64,000 nt of DNA from Amphirosellinia nigrospora (lineage: Eukaryota; Ascomycota; Sordariomycetes; Xylariales; Xylariaceae), in assembly GCA_004123355.1 (NCBI GenBank), contig SCHM01000003.1:5537058-5601057 (forward strand). Direction: 5' to 3'. A model generated the notes under the pieces. It saw nothing but the letters and a program-made list of their open reading frames with translations. It did no database searches and was not told where the DNA came from. Shown here piece after piece: positions 1 to 12,302 of this stretch (position 1 is its first letter; each line of letters starts with the position of its first letter). Both the position numbers and the translations under genes were made by a program.

Positions 1-57
1 TCTTGGCGCCGCTCCTTCCTGTGTTGGAAATAGTGTTTTGCATAATATTAGTTCATC

Positions 58-1838
58 ATGCATCGTTATTCCTGGGCCCTGGTTGCCCTGAGCTCCGTCT
101 CTCCGGCTGTGGTGTCTGCATCTCCTCTGGTGCGTCGTGGCCCAAGCTACGTCACCAATCAAGACAGGCTCGACGGTGTCAAGGAAGCCTTCCAGCGATC
201 TTGGGATGGCTACTACCAATATGCATTTCCTAACGACAGCCTGAAGCCCATCTCCAAGACCTACGACAACGACAGGTAAGACATCGAAGCTGCCCCCCTT
301 TGGTAGCCAACACACGCTTACACAGGCCACAGAAATGGTTGGGGTGCAAGCGCGGTCGATGCCATATCTACTGCTCTGGTTATGGAGAATGATGAGGTTA
401 TCAAGCAGATCGTAGACCACATCACAAAAATCAATTATAACCAGACGGTACAAGGTGGAGAGGGAGTCTCCCTTTTCGAGACTACTATCCGCTACCTCGG
501 TGGTATGGTCTCTGGTAGGTCATCCGTCCCGCATTGGCATTCAAGGATAAGTAGACTAACTAAGAGACAGCATACGACTTCCTCACCGGCCCTTTCAAGG
601 GAAAGGTCGACGATGACTCAGTACAAAAGATTTAGACCAGGCCGTCAGCCTAGCCAACTCGCTCAGCATCGCATTTGATACCCCAACCGGTATCCCAAAC
701 AACAACCTAGTCTTTAACGGCCCTAACGGTCCCGTTCAAGGCGATGGTTCCACCAACGGTATCGCTACTATCGGTACGTTGATTCTGGAGTGGACTCGCC
801 TGAGTGATCTTACCGGTGACGACAAGTACGCCAAACTGGTACGGGCGGGTGAGGAGTACCTCCTCAATGTCAAGAACCCGAGGTGGGAGAGCCGTACCCT
901 GGCTTGATCGGTACGGACGTCAACATTGCAGACGGCACATTCGCTAATGGCAATGGTGGCTGGAATGGTGGTGACGATTCTTTTTACGAGTATCTTATCA
1001 AGATGTACATCTACGACACCGAGCGTTTCGGAGATCTCAAGGACCGTTGGATCGCTGCCGTCGACTCCAGCATCAAGTACCTCGCCTCCCATCCCACAAG
1101 CCGTCCGGAGCTTACTTTCTTGGCCTCTTATAATGGCGCGGGCCAGAGCAATCTTAACTTCGTCTCATCCCACTGTAAGTTACTCTGCCCCTTTCTAATT
1201 ATGAGAGCACAACTTAGCTAATCAAATTACCCAGTGGCCTGCTTCGACGGAGGTAACATCATCCTCGGTGGCCTGACGCTAGACAACCAGGATTACGTCG
1301 ACTTCGGCCTCAAGATTGTCGAGGCTTGCCACGCGACATACCTAGGCACCGTGACTGGCATCGGTCCCGAGAGCTTCAGGTGGCAAGACAACAAGCTCAA
1401 CTCCAGTAACAATGCGGCGGCACCGAGCAACCAGGCCGACTTCTACGCTAAGAACGGGTACTGGATCGACTCGTCAGCTTACATCCTGCGACCCGAGGTG
1501 ATCGAGAGCTTCTACTACGCGTACCGTGCCACTGGTGACACCAAGTACCAGGACTGGGCGTGGGACGCCTTCCTCAACATTAACAAGACGTGCACCGCAG
1601 GCGTCGGCTTCAGCGCCGTCACTGACGTGAACGCCCCAACGGCGGCTCCTTCTACGACTCCCAGGAGAGCTTTTGGTTCGCCGAGGTCCTCAAGTACAGC
1701 TACCTCATCCAGGCCGGCGACGCGCCCTACCAGGTCAACGCCGAGCACAACAACCAGTGGGTCTTCAACACCGAGGCCCACCCGTCCGGGTCGCTGGTAA
1801 GCCCATTTGATTTGGTTGGACGAGATGATGCGATTTAA
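58..1838 (+). CDS. mns1B: Secreted GH47 alpha-1,2-mannosidase (class I)
   Basis: The product trims alpha-1,2-linked mannose from N-glycans and is probably secreted or in the secretory pathway. Translation from ATG 58 gives a signal peptide ([20 protein letters not shown]). GH47 hallmarks follow in order: a [19 protein letters not shown] helix, [63 protein letters not shown] and VFNTEAHP, whose Thr binds Ca2+ in the family. I place introns at 276-332, 515-570 and 1175-1234. The 3' end is either the stop at 1836-1838 or a GTAAGC donor at 1797. The frame must step by one base at TTT 631-633, CCC 877-879 and CCCC 1634-1637. All three are one base short in a homopolymer and the protein on both sides is fully conserved, so error is likelier than a pseudogene. 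Family identity is very secure; the Aspergillus-style symbol is by similarity. Confidence 0.9.
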
Positions 1839-2940
1839 TGATGAAACAAAATACCCATGGAAACGGGAGGGGATGAGGTGGATTAAGTTTTTTGGTTAAC
1901 GGACGTCGTTCCGCTGTTAGATATGTTGTCAATGCATGGATGGGCGTTCTATGTAACTATCTAGTATTAGTATCATGGTTGATGATTATTTGAATAGGCC
2001 ATATTCCACCTTGCCTTTATCTCGATGCTTTCCCTCCGTTTTGGAACGTTTTTTTGTCACTTGTCGTTCCAATGGCCATATCGTAGTGCCCAACTCTAGT
2101 CTTGCAAACTTTACATCATCAACCCTTCAAATCATTCACCGCGAGTCATACATACCTAGGCTACCGAGCGGCTCCTATTAACTAGGCATCTCTGTCACAC
2201 TAACCTCTGCCCTAGGTGCTAAGTAGAGTACTTCGTGAATTTTAAACCCACGTGGCCCAATCATTAAGGTTGATTGCAATGTCCCAGGAAAGGAGAGAAT
2301 GGACCCAACACCTGCTAGCGCTAATAGGAATTCAACTCATCCGAACTACTGGGCCGTTCAGCATACATGTGATACAGTGGAGGCACAAGATAACTACTTA
2401 CCTACTTAATCTTCGTACCGCCCTCTTGGATGATCTAGATGTATGTATGTGCGGCGGGATCGGGATCAGGATCAGGGATCCAAAACGAGATCCACACACA
2501 ATGCAGATCCGGATACTACAGTACATATGTGTGCAATATGTACTTCTCCATCACGTTAGTCTACTTAGGTTAGTTAGTATAAGTCGACGGTTTGTTTTGT
2601 TTGCCCTCGTTGTAGATCAATATCCCCAGATAGATAGTGTAGCCGAGAAACCCTCGTGGTTTTTTCGGGCGCCGCTTCCGGGTCAGAGCGGGCCTTGTTG
2701 ACCACGCGCGTTACGTTCCTAATATCCCCTTATGAATCACAGCCATGTGATATAGAAAAGTAGACACGAGGTTGAGAAGATGTCGTCGGTCAGTACCAAA
2801 CATGCGAACTGCGCTGTACACGATTCGTATACATAGCCACTCCTAGAAATAGACACTATATACACCTTGACTATAATCTGATAATCATCTTAAGAATTTC
2901 TATGAGTCAGTCGTAATACCCACGCAATGTGGTCCATCAA
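1839..2940. other. Intergenic, convergent 3' ends
   Basis: This stretch lies between the GH47 gene (+) and the split-barrel gene (-), whose 3' ends face each other. The longest open frame (about 2252-2701) has no recognisable domain and a biased composition. Short reiterated GGGATC-type words occur around 2455-2485. I see no RNA gene or transposon. Confidence 0.5.
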
Positions 2941-3850
2941 TCAGTCTTCCTGCTTCGCCTTAGGCTTCATAGTCTTCGTCGCAGCCTCAAGAGCAGTATC
3001 CTTCGCATCCTGATTCGACTCACGCACATACTCCTCCAAATAACCGGGCAGGGCCTTGAGCTTATTATACGGGCCAGGCATGGGTTCACCGAAGGTATAG
3101 TGGACAGGCACAACGCCAGTCCAGACACGGTCGAGCAGCGCAGCATCCTCGAGATCCCCCTTCTCGTCGCTCGGCATGCCGCTCCGGAACTTGGCGCTGC
3201 CGGCCGAGATCTTGACGCGGAGGACGCTGGTGCTCTGCATCTCTGCGTTGTTGGGGGCACGCGCGTGTTCCGGTAGCGGTCGCTCACGACGCTATTCGTG
3301 ATGAGCTCCATGGCCCATAGCTTCTCGTTCACGTCCGTCACTAGCTCGGCGTGCCCGAAGAGAACCGCCGATCGGTAGTTGTAGCTATGCGAGTTCGGCG
3401 TCAGTGAGAGGACCAGCCCGTCGATGTGGCTGGCCCCCACAGTCACTGGGAGAGCGCCATTCGCCGCCCTCGGTTCCTGATGATGGTGATGAATCACCGC
3501 TGCCCTTTCGGGACATATTGATGAGACGCGAGGACACGTAGCCATGCAGATATAGCTCTAGCACGTCGCCGAGGTCAGAGCTGGGTCGAGCGAATGATCC
3601 CATTTGTCCTATCATTGGCAACATCATGGGAAATGGTGAGTCAGGCAAGTTGAAGGACACATGTAGAATAGGGCAGGTGTTGACGAGCTCATGAATCGTC
3701 TTCAGAGCGTAGGTAGCTGTTGTCTTTGTGTGAGTTTGATAGAGCACATATGAGTGTTTGAACCGTATCTTTAGGTTGCCTACCTCGAACATCATACCGA
3801 TTAACCTTGCTATAAGGCTTCGTAGGATATTCCAGCTGCTCAGTAGGCAT
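2941..3850 (-). CDS. FMN-binding split-barrel protein (pyridoxamine 5'-phosphate oxidase-like)
   Basis: This belongs to the fungal flavin-nucleotide-binding split-barrel group related to pyridoxamine phosphate oxidase and NimA; the substrate is unknown. The start at 3850 gives an N-terminus reading MPTEQLEYPTKPYSKVNRYD. An intron at 3717-3783 (GTAGGC...ACAACAG) joins VNRYDVR to ATYALKTIHELVNTCPIL. Family-typical pieces follow: HVSFNLPDSPFPMMLPMIG, LYLHGYVSSRLINMSR, LPVTVGASHIDGLVLSLTP, SHSYNYRSAVLFGHAELV, then a C-terminal stretch with VWTGVVPVHYTFGEPMPG. The frame changes near 3448 and again at the G run 3253-3257, where one extra C on the coding strand restores VPPNNAEMQSTSVLRVKI. The gene is divergent from bL33m. 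The class call is firm; a specific enzymatic role is not supported. Confidence 0.82.
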
Positions 3851-4714
3851 CTTGAATTATGCGTCTACTTTTTCTGGTATGTCTTCTAGTGGTGGAATTG
3901 AAGGACTTAAACAAGTAAATAAAGTCTGTTATAACAACTTGATCAGGAGGCACACGCTTTGTGAGCGAGCAAGACAATGAGCCAAGTATATGTATATATC
4001 CCGTGACAATGCCAGATGGACAAATCGATGAGCTCTCTCAACGTCTTGTGAGGGTCGGATTCGATGCTCTTTTATACTCAACCTACTAATGAGTATCAAA
4101 TGCTTGACTAGCCGAGTCGGCGCCCGCGGCACGCTATTGACACATCTATCAACGCCCGAAAAGCCTTGGAGATTCCTATCGATCGCACAATCGGACCAAG
4201 GAGAGAAGTCATGACAATGAAAGACGACTTCCTTTACACTACGGTTTGAATTGTAAATCGTTTTATTGGTTGATACGTAGTAGGTCGATTAGCTTCCCCG
4301 CCATGATAGACGGTTCATTTAGTCCCAATCGAGCATGTCCACCCGAGTCTGGGCACGTTACAGGACCCTTCGCGCAGTCGAGTAGATAGGCGGCAGGTTT
4401 GTGAGTCTGAACTCGACCCGAGATCGCTGTGTTGCCATGGGGGAGATTGCTCTGGGGGAGGGTGGGTGAAGCTTAAACAGTAGACATGCATAAGTCTATC
4501 TCCATCTAAGATGGGACTCCACTGCTCGAGTCAGATAGATGTGGCTGGTGAATCCACCTGAGAATGTTATCTTATCGCACCAGCCACAATCTCCAAAGTC
4601 CGCAGTGCAGCGGAGCAATGAGCAATGAATGAATGTGCTAGGTAATAGCTAATTCGTTGTATCTCGATCACCACAGCGTCGTCCCCCATCAGTCCGACGA
4701 CAACTCTTCCCAAC
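3851..4714. promoter_or_regulatory. Divergent intergenic region
   Basis: These 0.86 kb separate the starts of two divergent genes, so they should contain both promoters. No defined element was recognised, and no coding frame looks real. Confidence 0.4.
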
Positions 4715-5105
4715 ATGGCGAAGAAAGGTGCGCTTTTTCAATCCCAGCACTCGCCCCCCCTCCCAAGCTAACTAATTGACTCCCACAATCAGCCAAGTCT
4801 CGCATAATCTCGGTGCGCCTTCTCTCCATGGCCATGACAGGCTTCTTCTACCAATACGCACGACGCCGAACAGCACGGCCAATGAGTATGCTGAAATACG
4901 ACCCCGTCGGTATGTCGTCTCGCTTCCGAATATTCTTCCCCCGCGATTTTATCGGCGCCATCATTCGTTTTACATACCCATCCGTTCTACGATTACATGA
5001 ACACGGTCAACCTCTCTGCAGTGTCCAAATAGTTGCTAATGTGGACGCCAAATTATAGTGCGGAAGAAAGTACTTTTCCTAGAACAAAAGCGGAAAGGAA
5101 AATAA
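4715..5105 (+). CDS. MRPL39: Mitochondrial large-subunit ribosomal protein bL33m
   Basis: The three exons encode a 58-residue basic protein of the bL33 family, a structural component of the mitochondrial 54S large ribosomal subunit. Exon 1 is only 13 nt (4715-4727, MAKK plus one base). Intron 1 is 4728-4792 (GTGCGC...AATCAG). Exon 2 (4793-4909) encodes [20 protein letters not shown] and a [19 protein letters not shown] segment. Intron 2 is 4910-5058, and exon 3 (5059-5105) encodes [14 protein letters not shown] and stop. The phases of both introns fit exactly (G|CC and G|TG), and the total length matches the family (about 50-60 residues). The F-Y-x4-R-R-R and K-Y-D-P-V-V-R-K pattern is diagnostic of bL33. 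The symbol is that of the yeast orthologue. The frame is clean throughout. Confidence 0.9.
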
Positions 5106-5739
5106 GATGGAAGGAAGATAAATGTACGATACACCCTAAAACAATCACCAGCGACGAAGTCTCCCCAATCCTACTCGATCGTTTGCATTGGTGCATATAC
5201 CGACCCGCTATGACTCGGATATATGATCTCACGTACGGACTATGAAGCACCAGGCGAGCAACACTCGGAACGGCCACCATGTAAACATACTTGTACTATA
5301 GCCACTACAACATACGTGGGTGGTGCGATATATCAAGCTTAATGCCTCTGTTACTGGGTACAAGTTGGTCTGCACATTAGCAAACAGCCTTAGACATAGT
5401 CCGTCCTTGGCATCTAGACTTCTAAACCATCATCAACCTCGAAATAAGCGAAGTTTGCTATGGTTAAATTACACACGCCCCTTCCCTTGCCGGCTGCCAA
5501 AAATTGTTGTGAACAATGAAGCTTGGGCTGAGCAACCCTAGTCTTGTACCTAATTCCCTGATTCCACCATACATAGCATGGAGCTAGCACATTAAGGAGT
5601 AGCAAAATGTGGCTATATCATCTGTCCGCAGGTGTGATGGATCAAGGTAGATAAAGCGGGTACGACGCTTATCGTCGCCTGGTGTTCATGTCCTCAAATG
5701 TTGGTAAAGAAGTAGACGCCTCGAGCCAACATCAAGTGC
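5106..5739. other. Intergenic, convergent 3' ends
   Basis: This gap lies between the 3' ends of bL33m (+) and the coiled-coil gene (-). Several short frames overlap here, but none resembles a known protein. Confidence 0.45.
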
Positions 5740-8700
5740 TTACTGCGTGCTTGAACCCTTAGATCCATAGGTTATGAAAGAACGCGATCTTCGTTCTATC
5801 GGTCCGCCTCTGGATCGTCCGAGCTGGGCTTGTTGTTGTATTAACTTCGTTGTAGATTGCTTGGGAATTGGGTCGGAAAAGTAACTCGACATTGAACGGG
5901 ATATCTTTGTTGGGCGTCTTTCATTAGACTGCTGTTTGTTCTCTTCGGTGTTATTTCTCTGGTCAGGGTTTGACTCGACTCTTTTCCTCTTCAGTATCGA
6001 CGACGTTTCGGCGAAGACGGTTTCCATGTCCTCGGGAATAGTGTCCCCAGCAAGTTCTTCTGTGCCTAGGACCGGCCGATTGTATGCACTATGTGAAGCT
6101 AGGGCGGGCGCAGCACCACGGTTTGCAACTTGCCTCCTCGGTCGTTCCGTGGCCTCCTTCGTGGTAACTAGCCGTCCCTCAGCTTGAGGAGGAACCGGTT
6201 TCATGATGCCTGTAGGCGAAGCGGCCCGTCTCCTGGTCACTCGCTCCTCTTCAATCGACATAGGAACCACTGTCCCATCCTTACTAACGCCGTTTGCTGG
6301 GGATTGGATCGTAACACGGAGATTCTCAACTTGCGATGTTTTGTTTGGTCGCGTGCCTTTGTGCCTACGACGATTTTCTCTCTCTCTATCAGCGTTCACA
6401 CTCCTCTCTAGCTCAGTAGCCCGCTCGATGGCATCAACCTCCGCCTTATGAGACAGCCATGTGCCTTCCAGTTTCTTCTGCACATCCAAAAGCTCCCATA
6501 GCTGTCTGCCATTCCCTATGGTTGTTTGCTGGTCGTTGGCTAGTTTCTGGACAACCTGCTGTAGTAGTGACAGTTCGATGCGATCGCTGGACCATGCTTC
6601 CAAGTTCGCCGCCAAGTCACATTTTTCTTGTTCCAATGCCTGCAGCCCGTCCAGAACCTCGTCTATTCGGCCCAATGCTGGTTCTATTGTTTCTTTCATT
6701 TGCAATGCACATTCGCGCTCCTTGGTTTGCAGGGCGTTTTCAGCTTCATGCTTAACCTGTATGAGCTCTTGCTCAAGCTGACTATAGTTTTGCTCCGCAG
6801 CTTGTAAGCACTCTTGAACAATCTGATGTTGCATGCGAGCCTCTGCAGACTCTTTGGCTCTTGCCAGCTCAACTGCCTCCTCTTGTTGTTTATGGCAACC
6901 CGCAATTTCCAACTCATGCTTAGCTTGTTCGTCACGAATCCGGCGACCTTGGTCTTCAAGTTGATGATTTCGAACATTCAGCGCCTCCTCGGCGCCTCTC
7001 AGTTTTTCTTCTAGGCCTCTGATGTGTGTTTCCTTTTCATTCAGAGACTCGCGCGTTTTTTGTTTGGCTTCTTCTAGGCTCTTGATTCGTTTCTCGGCCT
7101 CACCCGTGGCCTTCATACCTGCTCTTAGAGTCGCAAGCTCTTGTTGAAGATCCTCGTGTCGGTCAAATTGCGTTCTAGCTTCATCTTTCATCTTGAGAAG
7201 TTCTTTTTCAAGCCGATTTACCTCCCAGCACGCAGCTTGGTGTTCCATCTGGACCTTTCCATGCTTCTCTTTCCATTCCAAGGCATTTTGCTGATCTTGG
7301 ATTTGCTTGCCAAGGCCGCTGCACACTTCGTGTATTGCTGAAATATCTTCTCTCAGGCCCATTGTAGCCTTTGAAGACAACTCACGATCCGAAGCTGCAT
7401 ATTCGCGAAACTCCGAAGAACCCTAGTCGCAATCAGTTTCCAGCTATCCACAGTTTGTGAGATAGAATTTGGCTACTTACGATTCTGATACTTCGGTTTG
7501 TAGAACTTTCAAGCTCTGTGCTAACTCTGAATGACTTACTGTGTTTGCTCTGGTAGTTTCCAACAGTTCTAATAACGATCGAATCCTGGCTATGTTAGCT
7601 AAGTTCTCAGGTTTGTGGTACGATATCGCTACTTACTCCAGTCCCTGCCGATTCAGACAATTCTCTATATTCTGGGCATGAATAGCTCCCTCGTTGCTCT
7701 TTGTCATAAGCTCTTGGTTTTGTGCGCTCAGAACCTGGACTGCATCTTTGTTCATATCATGTGACTCTTTCAGCTCTTGACGAAGATCGTTTATATGATT
7801 CTTTTCTCTGTCAACCTCTTTCTCACGCTCTACTAACTTCTCTTGGAGGATTGCTATCTCTATGTGCACTAGGGAAAGTTAGTCATAGAAGTAATCGTAG
7901 TTTATCTAACTTACACTTCTGTATCTCTTGCTCAGAGAGCGTTCGGACCTCTTCTACACTTTTCCGCATTTTGTCCCTGATTTTATCAGTTGTAGAAAGA
8001 GCTTGCTCAAGTGAGCTCTGGTGGTTATTCTCTGCCTGTCTTAATTGTTCTCTCATCTCTTGATATCTTGGTTGGAAATACTTGAAGATATTTTGCTGCT
8101 CTTTAGTAGAGTCGTTGAGATGGTTTCTGTATTCTTTCATCCTGTCTCGCAAGCCCTGTTCACGCTTTTCCACGTCAGCCAGGCGACTCGCTTGTTTCTG
8201 GCAAAGAGCATCGTGCTCCTCTTTTTCTGTTTGGAGATTATTGATCATTTGACTCTGTCTTTGGATCTTCTCAAGATATTCGGCAACTCTGTGATCGCTT
8301 TCGGCAAGTTCGTTTTTCATATTTTCCATCTTCTTCCGCCAGTATTTCTTTTGAGAGTCTTCGCTATCGAAGTATTCGTTGAGAGAGTAAGCAAGTTTAT
8401 GGCGAGACACAAGGGGCACATGGCTTTCCCGTAAAATGCGGCCGGATTGACTCATCTCGCTGCGTTTATGCCCCGGTGCCAGAGGCGCTCGTAGCTTGGA
8501 TACGTTTGAAGCTCGCGATTCAGCACGGATACTAGATTGCTTGTTTTGTGGTCTCTTTGCTGCATCTAATATTCGGCCTTTCGGGGTCACTGGTTGTCGA
8601 TTAAAGGTATCATTCGAATTCAGCGGTTCCTGATGTTTTCTTATTCGCATAGCAGAGACTTCCGGCGTCCCCGTTACATGCTGGACTAGCTCTTGTTCAT

Positions 8701-9514
8701 TAAACATGGACGGTGACACTTTGTCAGTTTGAGATTCTAAATGGGACTGTGTCTGAGTTGATTGAATGAGGGCTTTACGTTGAATATCTGCAACTGCCTT
8801 TGAAAGCTTAGGTTTACCTAATTTAGCGGCAGGAGAACGAGTATTCCCCTTCGGACCTTGAAAAAAAGCTGGTGTCTTGTTAAGAGGAGAAGTAATCCGG
8901 AATGGCGGCCTTAGCGTTGGATGGTCTCGAGCAGCACTAAGATCTCGTTTTTCGGGGCGGCCTTCGGTATCATCAGAACCAGGAGCATTTTGAGTCAAGA
9001 TTGCGTCGAATGATTTCTCTTCCGTGTTCGGCAGCGGTTCAATAACTTGTGTCGTTGCTGCACGTACATCTCTTGGATCTTGAAAGAGGGCATCGGCAGT
9101 CAGGCTATCGACATCATAAAACTGACGTTGTGTTCGTACAACGCTGTCATTCCTCGAACCACCCTGGCGAGATATCACTTTTGGACGTGCACCTAGCTGC
9201 GTCGGTAAGATCTGGCGAGTTGGTGCTTTACTATACTGGAAACCATGTTGGAAATCTAAGGGGTCCTCGGGCTGGGGACGACTGAAGAACGCGCCTTTCA
9301 TTGGCTGTGGCGGTTTGTCCATCACATCATTTTCATGAAAACCGTCACTGTCGTGCCAGTTAGACGTGACAGCATTCTGTGTCTGCTGAGAATCCTCAAG
9401 GAGAGATACGAAATTCGACTGAATGATTTCAGTACTTTGTGAGTCTGTCTGATGGTCGAACTGTTCTAACCGACGCGTTTTCGGGCTGACTTTGCCAATA
9501 TGTTCTGCTGCCAT
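5740..9514 (-). CDS. Long coiled-coil protein, function unknown
   Basis: A four-exon gene encoding about 1,200 residues. Exon 1 (9514-7915) begins MAAEHIGKVSPKTRRLEQFD and encodes a polar, probably disordered N-terminal half. Heptad-rich coiled coil starts around residue 380 (WRKKMENMKNELAESDHRVA) and continues through the short exons to a C-terminal disordered tail with RSMSSYFSDPIPKQS. Introns are 7869-7914 (46 nt), 7586-7636 and 7423-7480; phases fit at the first two. At the last, the downstream frame is one base off unless GG after the acceptor is read as GGG. The charged coil (Glu/Lys/Gln, repeated LEEAKQ and LRGAEEAL type heptads) suggests a scaffold, tether or cytoskeletal role. I do not recognise an orthologue; no motor, ATPase or SMC head domain is visible. 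Confidence 0.75.
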
Positions 9515-12302
9515 TGTGGGGATGATGAAGGACCATGTGAATATAAGAGCTGAATTCGAAGCGTAGGAAAGGTCAAAGAGTGACGGATTCTAAGATATGC
9601 TTTGATACGTTAAGTAGCGGCAGCCCATGAAAGTGCCCACGGGTTGCCACGAGAAGTGTTGTTATTAGAGTACCGATACTAGGTAGGTAGTAGAAAAAGA
9701 GCTGCTTATACTTCGATGTTTCGTTGCAGTTTGAATTAGGGATATTCGAGACCGCGAGAAAGCAAACAGTATCACTACTCGACGCGGTGACCATTCGAAA
9801 CACTTAGGCAGACAATTGACAAGCTAATGAAGGTGTATTATAAGCGTCTGCGGATTAGAGAGACGGAGAGAAAGAGAGGGGCCAGACAATCACAGTGTGC
9901 CTGGGGCCTAGAGATGTAAGGTAATATCATCTCAACACGGAAGGCACGTTTACTTGACTCTGTAAACATGGACGCAGCTTCCTACTAGGTAAAGTGAAAC
10001 TCTAAGGGGCCCAGGTACCTCGAATTGGGACTTAGGAATTCATATTCTGCAGTGCTTGGGTTCAAGTTGTGTCGATTCATACGCCAAGGTGGTAAACGAA
10101 CCTTTGCTCTCGACGACATGAAGGTTAGTATGACATACAATATTTGGAAGACTGCTGTTACGGCCTGCATCGAATATCTCGGTGCTTGCATATAAATGAC
10201 GAGTATATTTCTATCCCCAATAATTTCTCTCTCTAGATTCTGACGTGCTAAGATTCTACTAGATAGGTTATGGGGATCTCTTCACATACCTACTTACTCT
10301 ACCATATCCACCGCGTTAGGACATGTTACTTTGGCTACTCAGGTAGTTCGCAAGCCTCAAGGCTACCTACTTAAAAGATAAGGCGACGTCACAAAAATAT
10401 ATACATCTTGGACCCCTAACACACTTGTATTGAGTGACACTCTCTTAAACTATACAACTCTTACTTAGTCTTTAGTACCAAGACTCAACTAGAGTTGGGG
10501 AGCAACAGTGAAGGGTCTATTCAGTATGAGGGTGACCCTATAACCTTCGCATCTCATATGATATACTAATACAACGTTCTAATCAACTCACGTAACTAAC
10601 CTGGTCACCCGTTAAGGTGGAAAGGCTTAGGTGTACCATGTAATACTGACTCCTGATACGCATTAGGGTACTCAACACTCGCAAACAGGCTAACAGCACG
10701 ATAGTGGCAGTGTCGCGTCAATTTCAAGTATTTCTTTTATGTTTGAGAATGACAGTGACATCAACAATTGGCGATCCATGGAGGTTTTCTGCAATGCTGA
10801 TAAACGCATGGACGCTTTAATGTCATCTGCTAAAACAACATGTGCTATAATACTACCGCCTCTTGATAGGTACTGTTGATGTTGACATGAAGTACCTAAA
10901 CGCAACAACATTGCTAAATTATACACATAGCGAGTATAGGCTTTGCCTTGCCGTCAAATACCTAGGTAGGTAGGATATTAAGAATAGAATAGAGCGCATA
11001 ACATAACCAAGCTTGAGATGGAGAAGAAAAAAACAGGGAATGATCTAGCTAATAGGCTGTCCACGTTCACCCATACTGCAACTGGTCAAACTTGGCGATA
11101 ATCGAAGCCCTGCGGTAAGTAATACAATATCAGATCACGGCTGCGTATCAAAGTAGTCGGAGCCCATCAGCGCAGGCGAATCAGTGACGATGCGGGAATC
11201 TGCATGACAGTCCGCCGCAACGGATTTCTCCAGGTCTGTGTTTGGGCCGAGCTATTATTATTTTAGCTACAGTACACCACAGCGGGCGGGGGTGGGCCGG
11301 CAACTGGGTTCATGGGCGGTAGATGAGGCCGGGGTATGCCTCGTGGCTCGAGATTATGCGACCACTTTACCCTGAACAAAAAATCTCCTGCCCGAGTCTA
11401 TAGTATGGGCAATGACAGACTTAGCGCTAGAACTAGTCCAGCAAGCAGATTACATCATTTGGCAATGATCCTAAACGAATAGCATCGTCAACGGGAGAAA
11501 GTAGCAGAGTTGGAGCGCAGTAGGTAGAGTAGTAATAATTTCTGCTGGGATCGACAAGCAACTTATCCTTCCGTGATCGGAATCCTCGATTCCTTACCTG
11601 GTGCAATGCATGCATGCTTGAATTGTCCCCTATACAGGCCCTATAACCCATTTTATCGCAGAACGGTAAAGGTTTTTTATTTTAGACAACTTAGATCGAC
11701 GACATGGAACAAACTCATCACGCCAATAAGTTTGCCAGCGACAGATGTGACGGCTGTGACTTCAAGCTATTTCTGAGCGGCTGCAAGACCAGCACACCCC
11801 GGTCTCGGGTCTCTGATTGGCCCATCACATAAGCAAAGGTTGGAACCACCCTTTATCTGGGCGCTTCGGTCACCAATGATATGAAAACAGAGCACGATTT
11901 TATTGTCTTGGGTTTCATAGGTCTGGTACCTGCAGACCCAATGGGGGTTTGGGGAGACGCCGTCAGGGTCCTTATGGTGCCGGCAGCAATGTGCGAAGGT
12001 AATTGATATCAATCATGTTCTTCCTTACATACATCTATACTAGTCTGCCCTGCATAGCTCATCACATCTCTTCACTCAAATGCTAGTCACGAGCCATTGA
12101 GTCTGCTCTCTACCCCCGCGCCCTTCATTATTGACTAATAAGGTATTGTCGGTGCTGTCACTCGCTTGCAATTAGTCTAATTGTTTTCTTCTTCCCATTT
12201 ACCTCCTACCCCGAGGAATTGACATCGCTAGCCGGTGTGTAATTAAATCAAATACGATAAAAGCACCTTTATTACGCTGGTTCGGTCTATAATACTCTCA
12301 CC
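9515..12302. other. Long divergent intergenic region
   Basis: The 2.8 kb between two divergent genes contains no convincing coding frame, tRNA or 5S gene. It is AT-rich and repeatedly shows TAGGTA/TACCTA words, for example the CCTAGGTAGGTAGG run at about 10961-10974. The TATAATACTCTC just upstream of ATG 12303 may include core promoter sequence for the membrane-protein gene. Confidence 0.45.

Noticed and set aside
58-1838. GH47 gene as a true pseudogene
   Set aside because: Three breaks are all one base short in homopolymers while the protein is otherwise fully conserved, and the same pattern hits essential genes across the window.
2252-2701. 149-codon frame between GH47 and the split-barrel gene
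   Set aside because: No domain, random-looking composition, and it lies in convergent 3' flanking DNA.
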